This document shows, in pieces, positions 56,110 to 64,000 of a DNA stretch of 64,000 nt. Every line of letters starts with the position of its first letter. The first letter of the stretch is position 1. Source of the stretch: UBA966 sp046350355 (GTDB lineage: Bacteria > Planctomycetota > Phycisphaerae > Phycisphaerales > SM1A02). The translations under genes and the position numbers were made by a program. The notes beneath the pieces were generated by a model. The model was not told the DNA's origin and did not search any database. It saw nothing but the letters and a program-made list of their open reading frames with translations. The stretch lies in the NCBI GenBank assembly GCA_046350355.1, contig JAXMAN010000001.1:310001-374000 (forward strand), read 5' to 3'.

Positions 56110-57261
56110 ATGGGAGACTTCATCCTCTTCACGCACACGAAGTGGACGGAGGCCCCGCGCATCCGCCACCAGGTGGCGCGCCTCCTGCTCGACTCCGGGC
56201 ACCGCGTCTTCTTCTTCGAGCGCCCCACGCCCTTCTGGCGCGATCCGGGCCCGGCCTTCGAGCAGGTGCAGCCCGGCCTGACGCTCGTGCGCACGCGCAA
56301 CCTGCTGCACCACCAGCTCCGCGCGCTCGTGCCGCTGCACTGGCTCAACGCGGCCTTCGTCGAGTCGCAGATCCGCCGCCGCCTGGCCGCCTGCGACGCG
56401 CGCCCCGACGCGACGGTCATCAACTTCGCGCACGACTACTACTTCCTGCGCCGGCTCTTCCCCAAGTCGCGCATCGTCACCGTCATCCACGACGACTTCG
56501 AGGCGCAGTCGCGCCTGCCCTTCACGCGCCACATCGCCTGGTCGCTCGAGCGCACCTGCCGCATGAGCGACGAGGTCTTCGCCGTCTCCACGCCGCTGCA
56601 GGAGCGCCTGCGCGCCTGGTGCGACCCGAAGCTGCTGCTGCCCTGGTCGGTGGTGCCGTACCGCGCGCCCGCGGCGGACATGTCGCGCCGCAAGCTGCTC
56701 GTCTACTGGGGCTTCGTGGACAGCGCGATCGACCTCGACGTCGTGCGCCGCCTCTCCGACCACCTGCGCGAGACGCGCCCGGACTGGCGCATCCTGCTCG
56801 TCGGACCCACGCAGGGGAGCGGGCGGCAGGCGGTCCTCGACGGCGTCGCGGGCCGCGCCAACATCGAGGTGCGCGGACGCACCGAGCTCGACGAGCTCCC
56901 GCTGGACGAGATCGCCGCGGCGCTCGCGCCCTACCGCAGCTCGCCCGCGTGCGACTCGGTGACGCTCGCCAACAAGTCGATGCAGCTCTTCGCGCGCGGG
57001 CTGCCGCTGCTCATCAGCAACATGCCGGCGTACATCCGCCAGCCCTTCATCGTGCGACTGGACGGCCCCGGCGGCGTCGGCGCCGCGGTCGACGCCGCGG
57101 TCGCGAACTTCGCCGCGTGGCAGCCGCAGATCGAGCGCTTCGTCGCCGACAACGCGCCCGCGACGCGCCTGCGCCTGCTGGGAGTGGAGCCCGCCGCGCA
57201 CGCCGCGACCGGCGCGCCCGCGTCCGCCGCCGTACCCCCGGTACAGTCGGAGGCGCGATGA
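56110..57261 (+). CDS. GT-B-like glycosyltransferase
   Basis: A 383-residue protein with GT4-like organisation: DFILFTHTKWTEAPRIRHQV, HRVFFFERPTPFW, ATVINFAHDYYFLRRLF, IVTVIHDDFEAQS, DEVFAVSTPLQERL, then LLVYWGFVDSAIDLDVVRRL, WRILLVGPTQGS and ALAPYRSSPACDSVTLANK in place of the usual EX7E segment. I assign the fold with fair confidence and no donor. It follows wbpD by 41 nt and overlaps the next gene by 4 nt, within the wbpB-wbpD operon. Confidence 0.8.
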   Translation: MGDFILFTHTKWTEAPRIRHQVARLLLDSGHRVFFFERPTPFWRDPGPAFEQVQPGLTLVRTRNLLHHQLRALVPLHWLNAAFVESQIRRRLAACDARPDATVINFAHDYYFLRRLFPKSRIVTVIHDDFEAQSRLPFTRHIAWSLERTCRMSDEVFAVSTPLQERLRAWCDPKLLLPWSVVPYRAPAADMSRRKLLVYWGFVDSAIDLDVVRRLSDHLRETRPDWRILLVGPTQGSGRQAVLDGVAGRANIEVRGRTELDELPLDEIAAALAPYRSSPACDSVTLANKSMQLFARGLPLLISNMPAYIRQPFIVRLDGPGGVGAAVDAAVANFAAWQPQIERFVADNAPATRLRLLGVEPAAHAATGAPASAAVPPVQSEAR

Positions 57262-58124
57262 GCCGGCTGCCCGTCACGGTCGTCATCCCCGCGCGCAACG
57301 AGGAGCGCAACCTCCCCGAATGCCTGCGCCGGCTCGCGCGCTTCGAGCGCGTCGTGCTCGTCGACTCCGGCTCCACCGACCGCACCTGCGAGCTCGCGCG
57401 CGCCGCGGGCGCCGAGGTCGTGCAGTTCCAGTGGGACGGCCGCTTCCCCAAGAAGCGCAACTGGTTCCTGCGCACGCAGCGCATCGCCACGCCGTGGGTC
57501 CTCTTCCTGGACGCGGACGAGTACGTCGACGACGCCTTCTGCGACGAGCTCGCGCGCACGCTGCCGGCCACCGCGCACGCCGGCTTCTGGATCCCCTACG
57601 CCAACTGGTTCCTCGGCCGCCGCATGGACCACGGCGACGCCAACCGCAAGCTCGCGCTCTTCCGCGCCGGCGCGGGCGAGTACGAGCGCATCGACGAGGA
57701 CCATTGGTCGAACCTCGACATGGAGGTGCACGAGCACCCCGTGCTCGCGGGCACCGTCGGCGAGCTGACGACGCGCGTCGACCACCGCGACGACCGCGGC
57801 ATCGAGCACTGGCTGCGCAAGCACAACGACTACTCCACCTGGGAGGCGCACCGCGCCGCGCGCCTGCGCGCGCAGGGCGCGGCGGGGGAGGCGTCGCTCA
57901 CGCCGCGGCAGCGGCGCAAGTACGCCTCGCTCGGGAAGTGGTGGCTCCCCGCGGCATACTTCGCGGACAGCTACCTGCGCCGCCGCGGATTCCTGGACGG
58001 ATACGCGGGCTTCGTCTACGCGGCCCTGAAGGCGATCTACTTCTGGGAGATCGGGCTGAAGCTGCGCGAGCTGCAGTCGCGCGAAAGCGCGGCCTCCGGC
58101 GGGGACGCGCGCGGGCGCGGCTAG
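57258..58124 (+). CDS. Family 2 glycosyltransferase, WaaE/KdtX-like
   Basis: A 288-residue GT-A enzyme: TVVIPARNEERNLPECLRRL, VVLVDSGSTDRTCELARAAG, and WVLFLDADEYVDDAFCDEL with the DxD motif. The C-terminal part has EVHEHPVLAGTVGELTTRVDH and WLRKHNDYSTWEA, typical of LPS-core beta-glucosyltransferases of the WaaE group. It is the last gene of the polysaccharide locus. Its TAG stop is also the start of the TAGACT box ahead of cysS. Confidence 0.92.
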   Translation: MSRLPVTVVIPARNEERNLPECLRRLARFERVVLVDSGSTDRTCELARAAGAEVVQFQWDGRFPKKRNWFLRTQRIATPWVLFLDADEYVDDAFCDELARTLPATAHAGFWIPYANWFLGRRMDHGDANRKLALFRAGAGEYERIDEDHWSNLDMEVHEHPVLAGTVGELTTRVDHRDDRGIEHWLRKHNDYSTWEAHRAARLRAQGAAGEASLTPRQRRKYASLGKWWLPAAYFADSYLRRRGFLDGYAGFVYAALKAIYFWEIGLKLRELQSRESAASGGDARGRG

Positions 58125-58127
58125 ACT
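58122..58127 (+). promoter_or_regulatory. -10-like box TAGACT before cysS, leaderless spacing
   Basis: TAGACT overlaps the previous stop codon and is followed by nine bases (tcctccccc) and the GTG of cysS. Confidence 0.4.
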
Positions 58128-58136
58128 TCCTCCCCC

Positions 58137-59738
<1,602 letters not shown>

Positions 59739-59748
59739 GCGCCCCGCG

Positions 59749-60366
59749 ATGCCGCACCGCCCACCCATCCTCGGGCTGATCGGCGGCGTGGGCGGCGGCA
59801 AGAGCCTCGTCGCGCAGATGCTCGCGCAGGAGGGGTGCGTCGTCAGCGACAGCGACGCGCTCGCGCGCGAGAGCTTCCAGGATCCGCAGGTGCGCGAGCG
59901 GCTGCGCGCCTGGTGGGGCCCGCGCGCCTTCCGCGCCGACGGCTCCGTCGACCGCGCCGCCGTCGCGGCCATCGTCTTCGCGGACCCCGCGGAGCGCGCG
60001 CGCCTGGAATCGGTCGTCCATCCCTGGATCGCCCGCCGCCGCGAGGCGCAGTTCGCGGCCGCGTCCCCGACGGCCCCGGCGCTGGTCATCGACGCGCCGC
60101 TGCTGCTCGAGGCGGGGCTGGACGCCGCCTGCGACCGGGTGATTTTCGTCGATTCCCGGCTGGAAGACCGCCTCCAGCGGGTCCGGGACTCGCGCGGATG
60201 GGACGCCGCCGAGCTCGCCCGCCGGGAGGCCGCGCAATGGCCACTTGACCGAAAGCGCGCGGCAGCGCATCATGTGCTCCGCAACGACGGCAGTCCCGAG
60301 TCGTTGCGCGCGCAGGTGCGCGCGGTGCTCCAGGAGATCGGACGGGCGCAGCCGCCCATCCGCTAG
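59749..60366 (+). CDS. coaE: Dephospho-CoA kinase
   Basis: Final step of coenzyme A synthesis, phosphorylating dephospho-CoA at the 3' ribose. The 205-residue protein has the P-loop ILGLIGGVGGGKSLVAQML at ~7-25, SDSDALARE with the catalytic Asp, the CoA-binding VVHPWIARRREAQF, and the lid region VFVDSRLEDRLQRVRDSRGW-like pattern near 135-155. It lies 10 nt after cysS and is probably in one operon with it. rho follows after ~147 bp. Confidence 0.95.
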   Translation: MPHRPPILGLIGGVGGGKSLVAQMLAQEGCVVSDSDALARESFQDPQVRERLRAWWGPRAFRADGSVDRAAVAAIVFADPAERARLESVVHPWIARRREAQFAAASPTAPALVIDAPLLLEAGLDAACDRVIFVDSRLEDRLQRVRDSRGWDAAELARREAAQWPLDRKRAAAHHVLRNDGSPESLRAQVRAVLQEIGRAQPPIR

Positions 60367-60425
60367 CCCCGGTCCTCCGGCGGCGCTCGGGAGCATCCGG
60401 GACATTCCACACGGTCAACCGACAT

Positions 60426-60445
60426 CGGGAGCCGCCGGGCTCCCG
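60426..60445. promoter_or_regulatory. Hairpin in the rho leader
   Basis: CGGGAGCC/GGCTCCCG, a perfect 8-bp stem with a four-base loop, in the gap between coaE and rho. It lacks a T-tract, so it is more likely a leader structure than a terminator. Rho genes elsewhere are autoregulated in their leaders. Confidence 0.4.
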
Positions 60446-60513
60446 GATCCGCGGCCTCCCGCCGCACCCGGCAACCGAGCCCCCGCCACGCGCGGGCGCA
60501 AATGGAGAAGCAC

Positions 60514-61953
60514 ATGAGCAAGCGTCGTCGTCGCAAGGGCGGTCAGGGTGGTCACGGCGGAGGCGGGCACATGCCCCGCATGCACGACCAGCCCACGGGC
60601 ATCGTCCCCACCGACGAGCAGCTCGAGCTCGAGCTTGCCGAGTTCGAGAAGGAGTGGAAGGGCAAGTACGACATCGCCAAGAAGGACGAGCTCAACCTCG
60701 GCGCGCTGCAGCGCATGACCGGCGACGAGCTCGTCAAGCTGGCCAAGGCCGAGGGCCTCGAGCACGAGGCCGGCCTCCCCAAGCAGCAGCTCGTCTTCGA
60801 CATCCTGCGCGTGCGCGCGCAGAAGCAGGGGCTGATGATCGCCGAGGGCACCCTCGAGATCCTCCCCGACGGCTACGGCTTCCTGCGCAGCCCGGAGTAC
60901 AGCTACCAGCACTCCCCCGACGACGTCTACGTGAGCCCGAGCCAGATCCGCCGCTTCGGCCTGCGCAAGGGCCATGTCGTCAAGGGCGTCATCCGCCCGC
61001 CCAAGGACGAGGAGACCTACTTCGCCCTGCTGCGCGTGGAGAGCGTGAACGGCCGCGATCCCAAGGTCCTGCACGACCTGCCCATCTTCGAGAACCTCAC
61101 GCCGCTGCACCCGAACAAGCGCATCCACCTCGAGGACCTCACGAATCCCACGCGCATCGAGCCGCGCATCATCGAGATGGTCACGCCCCTGGGCTTCGGC
61201 CAGCGCGCGCTCATCGTCGCGCCGCCGCGCACCGGCAAGACGGTCATCCTGCAGCAGATCGCCAACGCGATCACCAAGAACCATCCCGACGTGCACGTCA
61301 TCGTGCTCCTGGTCGACGAGCGCCCCGAGGAGGTGACGGACTTCCGCCGCAACACCAAGGGCCGCGTCGAGGTCGTCGCGAGCACCTTCGACGAGGAGGC
61401 CTCGCGCCACATCCAGGTCGCGGAGATGGTCTCCGAGAAGGCGCGCCGCATGGTCGAGTTCGGCGACCATGTCGTGATCCTGCTCGACAGCATCACGCGC
61501 CTGGCGCGCGGCTACAACAACGCGATGCCCGGCTCCGGCAAGATCGGCTCGGGCGGCATCGACAATTCCGCGCTGATCAAGCCCAAGAAGTTCTTCGGCA
61601 GCGCGCGCAACATCGAGAACGGCGGCAGCCTGACCATCCTGGGCACCGCGCTCGTCGACACCGGCAGCCGCGGCGACGAGGTGATCTTCGAGGAGTTCAA
61701 GGGCACCGGCAACGCCGAGCTGCACCTGGACCGCAAGCTCATGGAGAAGCGCGTCTACCCGGCCATCAACATCGCCGCCTCGGGCACCCGCCGCGAGGAG
61801 CTCCTGATGGACCCCAAGGAGCACGAGCTCATCGTGCGCCTGCGCAAGGTGGTCAGCGACATGAACACGGTCGAGGCCATGGAACTGCTGCGCAGCCGTG
61901 TCACCAAGACCAAGTCCAACGCGGAATTCCTGATGACCATGGCCCTGAGCTGA
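60514..61953 (+). CDS. rho: Transcription termination factor Rho
   Basis: A 479-residue RNA-dependent hexameric ATPase. It has a short Arg/Gly/His-rich N-terminus; a helical Rho-N segment (LGALQRMTGDELVKLAKAEG); the RNA-binding OB domain (EGTLEILPDGYGFLRSPEY, the RNP-like core); Walker A in APPRTGKTVILQQIAN; VDERPEEVTDFRR; Walker B VVILLDSITRLARGYN; and the Q/R-loop region KKFFGSARNIENGGSLT. ATG at 60514 is preferred because GGAGAA lies 3-8 nt upstream; ATG at 60502 is in frame and possible. It is followed by an intrinsic-terminator-like structure. Confidence 0.97.
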   Translation: MSKRRRRKGGQGGHGGGGHMPRMHDQPTGIVPTDEQLELELAEFEKEWKGKYDIAKKDELNLGALQRMTGDELVKLAKAEGLEHEAGLPKQQLVFDILRVRAQKQGLMIAEGTLEILPDGYGFLRSPEYSYQHSPDDVYVSPSQIRRFGLRKGHVVKGVIRPPKDEETYFALLRVESVNGRDPKVLHDLPIFENLTPLHPNKRIHLEDLTNPTRIEPRIIEMVTPLGFGQRALIVAPPRTGKTVILQQIANAITKNHPDVHVIVLLVDERPEEVTDFRRNTKGRVEVVASTFDEEASRHIQVAEMVSEKARRMVEFGDHVVILLDSITRLARGYNNAMPGSGKIGSGGIDNSALIKPKKFFGSARNIENGGSLTILGTALVDTGSRGDEVIFEEFKGTGNAELHLDRKLMEKRVYPAINIAASGTRREELLMDPKEHELIVRLRKVVSDMNTVEAMELLRSRVTKTKSNAEFLMTMALS

Positions 61954-61994
61954 CCCGGGGCCGCCCCGGGCCGGCATCAGCCAGCCGGTCTTTT
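61954..61994 (+). terminator. Terminator structures after rho
   Basis: A perfect CCCGGGG/CCCCGGG hairpin at 61954-61970 directly after the stop, then CCGGC/GCCGG at 61971-61988 followed by TCTTTT. The second, with its T-tract, fits a Rho-independent terminator. Confidence 0.65.
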
Positions 61995-62027
61995 CCGTAT
62001 ACACCTGCGTCGAGAGGACCCTCCGCC

Positions 62028-62936
62028 GTGCCGATCCAGCCCCGTTCCCGCCGCCCCGATCCCGCCCCCCGACCCCGCCAGGGCCTCCTGCGCGGCGTCA
62101 CCCTCGTCGAGATCATGGTCGTGGTCGCGGTCATCGCGGCGCTGATCTCGATCCTGGTCCCCGCCCTGGGGATCGTGCGCGGGCAGGGCCGCCTGGTCTC
62201 CAGCCAGAGCAACCTGCGCTCGGCGGCGGCCTTCATGACCTCGTATTCGACGGAGAACCGCGACTACATCCCGCCGAGCCGCTTCGACTACAGCGGCCCC
62301 TTCCAGAAGACGACGGTGCGCAGCTCCTCGCCGGCGGGCCTCGTGCCCAACATCGGCGACCTCTACAAGGGTTCGTGGACGGACATCCTGTGGTCGCTGA
62401 ACGGGCTCGGTCCCGTGACCCTGACGGAGATGAGCGCCTCCTCCGCGCCCTCGCCCACCTGGGACTACCGCTACGACTCGCCCGACTACTTCGCCTACGA
62501 CGCGACGGACGAGGTCAAGAAGAACCCCTTCCGCTCCGCCGAGGCGCTCAAGAAGCCCTTCGTGACGACGGACGACGCCAGCCTCCCGCGCCCCTTCGGC
62601 CAGGGCGCCGGCATGCGCGAGCTCGGCCAGCCGGGCTACTACGCCGCGAACGACTTCTTCGACTCCACCGGCGGCAACTGGTTCACCAACGCGATGATCC
62701 GCCGGCCGATGCAGTCGCTCTACGCCATCGACTCGCGCGCGGGCGAGGTCATCCCGACGGACCCCGACGCGTGGATCGTCGACAGCGCCACCGGCGAGGT
62801 CGAGTTCCGCTACATCGGCGATGTCTGCACGATGCTCTTCATGGACGGCCACGTCACCAACGAGAGCAAGTGGACCAACCTGACCGACCTCGAGGCCAAC
62901 CGCCCGATCCGGGTCCGCAACCTCGATCAGCGCTAG
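62028..62936 (+). CDS. Prepilin-like (type II secretion pseudopilin-like) protein
   Basis: A 302-residue protein from a GTG start. A basic 23-residue leader ends in Gly and is followed by VTLVEIMVVVAVIAALISILV, the prepilin peptidase and N-methylation site with Glu at +5. The large C-terminal domain is Tyr/Asp/Ser-rich with a DGH motif (CTMLFMDGHVTNES) resembling the H-X9-DG family of planctomycetes, where dozens of paralogues occur. The role (minor pseudopilin or surface fibre) is unknown. It stands alone between the rho terminator and the tRNA. Confidence 0.88.
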   Translation: MPIQPRSRRPDPAPRPRQGLLRGVTLVEIMVVVAVIAALISILVPALGIVRGQGRLVSSQSNLRSAAAFMTSYSTENRDYIPPSRFDYSGPFQKTTVRSSSPAGLVPNIGDLYKGSWTDILWSLNGLGPVTLTEMSASSAPSPTWDYRYDSPDYFAYDATDEVKKNPFRSAEALKKPFVTTDDASLPRPFGQGAGMRELGQPGYYAANDFFDSTGGNWFTNAMIRRPMQSLYAIDSRAGEVIPTDPDAWIVDSATGEVEFRYIGDVCTMLFMDGHVTNESKWTNLTDLEANRPIRVRNLDQR

Positions 62937-63002
62937 GGCGCGGTTTATTGGCCCCGCCGGGCTGCCGGGAGCCTGTGGGCGGATTCTGAACGGCCACGGC
63001 CC

Positions 63003-63031
63003 TTGTGCCGAAGCCCCCGGCCCGCTAGCAT
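63003..63031 (+). promoter_or_regulatory. Sigma-70-like promoter for tRNA-Thr and tuf
   Basis: TTGTGC at 63003-63008 and TAGCAT at 63026-63031 are 17 bp apart. The start of the tRNA is 45 bp further on. This is the best-spaced -35/-10 pair noticed in the window. Confidence 0.55.
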
Positions 63032-63075
63032 TTCCGCTTCGCCGCTCGATTCAACGGGCGGCGTTTTCATCGTCG

Positions 63076-63147
63076 GCCACCGTAGCTCAGTGGTAGAGCA
63101 CACCCTTGGTAAGGGTGAGGTCGAGGGTTCAATCCCCTTCGGTGGCT
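63076..63147 (+). tRNA. tRNA-Thr (GGT)
   Basis: A 72-nt cloverleaf without encoded CCA. The acceptor stem GCCACCG pairs with CGGTGGC, the D-arm is GCTCAGTGGTAGAGC, the anticodon loop TTGGTAA has anticodon GGT at 63108-63110, and the T-arm is GAGGGTTCAATCCCC-like. A tRNA-Thr just upstream of tuf is a common bacterial arrangement, suggesting co-transcription with subsequent processing. Confidence 0.95.
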
Positions 63148-63248
63148 TGGGCAGCACGGGCGCGGCCGCACCCGTCTCCCTCGTCCAGATCGCGCGGCCA
63201 GCAGTCACTCGCGCACCGCGCAGAAAACCACTCGGAGAATCACCAGCC

Positions 63249-64000
63249 ATGGCAAAGGGAACGTTCACGCGTACCAAGCCCCACGTCAACGTCGGCACCA
63301 TCGGCCACGTCGACCACGGCAAGACCACGCTCACCGCCGCGATCACCGCCGTGCAGGCCGCGAAGGGCCTGAGCGCGCCGGTCGCCTACGACCAGGTCGC
63401 CAAGGCCTCGGAGAGCGAAGGCCGCCGCGACCCGACCAAGATCGTGACGATCGCGACCTCGCACGTCGAGTACGAGACCCCGAACCGCCACTACGCGCAC
63501 GTCGACTGCCCCGGCCACGCCGACTACGTGAAGAACATGATCACCGGCGCGGCGCAGATGGACGGCGCGATCCTCGTCGTCTCCGCGGCCGACGGCCCGA
63601 TGCCGCAGACGCGCGAGCACATCCTCCTGGCCCGCCAGGTCGGCGTGCCGAAGATCGTCGTCTTCCTGAACAAGGTCGACCTCGTCGACGATCCGGAGCT
63701 CCTTGACCTCATCGAGGTGGAGGTCCGCGACCTGCTCACCAAGTACGGCTTCCCCGGCGACGAGACCCCGATCGTCCGCGGCGCGGCCTTCCCCGCCCTG
63801 CAGAACCCGGGCGACGCCAAGGCCTCGGAGTGCATCACCAAGCTGATGGAGGCGATCGACTCCTACATCCCCGAGCCGCAGCGCGAGGTCGACAAGCCCT
63901 TCCTGATGAGCGTCGAGGACGTCTTCAGCATCAAGGGCCGCGGCACCGTGTCCACGGGCCGCATCGAGCGCGGCATCGTCAAGGTCGGCGACGAGATCGA
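63249..64000 (+). CDS. tuf: Elongation factor Tu, runs off the right edge
   Basis: About 250 residues are visible. EF-Tu delivers aminoacyl-tRNA to the ribosome. G1 is GHVDHGKTT at ~19-27, G3 is DCPGHADYVKNM, G4 is FLNKVDLVDD, and domain 2 begins at PFLMSVEDVFSIKGRGTV. The switch I loop is unusual: where most bacteria have ARGITI, it reads RRDPTKIVTIATSHVEYE, retaining Thr but losing Arg-Gly. This resembles planctomycete EF-Tu as I recall it. CGGAGAA precedes the ATG. It lies 101 nt after the tRNA-Thr gene. Confidence 0.97.
   Translation, partial: MAKGTFTRTKPHVNVGTIGHVDHGKTTLTAAITAVQAAKGLSAPVAYDQVAKASESEGRRDPTKIVTIATSHVEYETPNRHYAHVDCPGHADYVKNMITGAAQMDGAILVVSAADGPMPQTREHILLARQVGVPKIVVFLNKVDLVDDPELLDLIEVEVRDLLTKYGFPGDETPIVRGAAFPALQNPGDAKASECITKLMEAIDSYIPEPQREVDKPFLMSVEDVFSIKGRGTVSTGRIERGIVKVGDEI

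Overview
This is a very GC-rich bacterial window (first and last thirds and most of the centre), best explained as a member of the Planctomycetota. Lineage clues are a PVC-type haem protein (beta-propeller, HEAT repeats, PA14, CxxCH), an FG-GAP protein ending in dockerin-like repeats, a prepilin-like protein with a planctomycete-style DGH motif near its C-terminus, a signal peptidase I with a large beta-rich insert, and an EF-Tu with a divergent switch I. The assignment rests on family knowledge, not on a search.

Layout. 1-19.2 kb holds unlinked cell-biology genes: a truncated RuvB-like AAA protein and a WYL regulator, rmuC, gcvP, a PSP1/RicT-like protein, a DUF1579-like exported protein, lepB, a large exported protein of unknown function, the FG-GAP/dockerin protein, the PVC haem protein and a small protein. 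19.2-58.1 kb is one large surface-polysaccharide locus. Its first part (about 19.2-26.7 kb) looks less GC-rich and has different codon use, and encodes a dTDP-3-acetamido-3,6-dideoxyhexose route (RmlA, RmlB, ketoisomerase/acetyltransferase fusion, aminotransferase) with a GtrA/GtrB-like pair and a GT-C-like membrane protein. The rest has a Wzx flippase, a Wzy/WaaL-like protein, WbpE/WbpB/WbpD and the WbuX/WbuY/WbuZ amidation trio (together pointing to a 2,3-diamino-uronic acid carrying an acetamidino group), GDP-fucose genes (gmd, fcl), a LegB/LegC pair plus a PglC-like initiating phosphoglycosyl transferase, four further glycosyltransferases, two AsnB-type amidotransferases, an ATP-grasp/HAD pair, and two paralogous exported heparinase II/III-like lyases. 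58.1-64 kb is housekeeping: cysS, coaE, rho, a prepilin-like gene, tRNA-Thr(GGT) and the start of tuf.

How the parts work together. The locus supplies several activated sugars, assembles them on undecaprenyl phosphate, flips and polymerises them, and probably trims the product outside the cell with the two lyases. Genes in each block often overlap by 4 nt, which suggests translational coupling.

The main non-gene observations are a 32-bp palindrome present twice (once in frame inside a coding region), a run of strong inverted repeats at 2.08-2.32 kb, a repeated TAnnnT box 6-9 nt before start codons that suggests leaderless mRNAs, and a strong hairpin with a T-rich tail just upstream of the second lyase.
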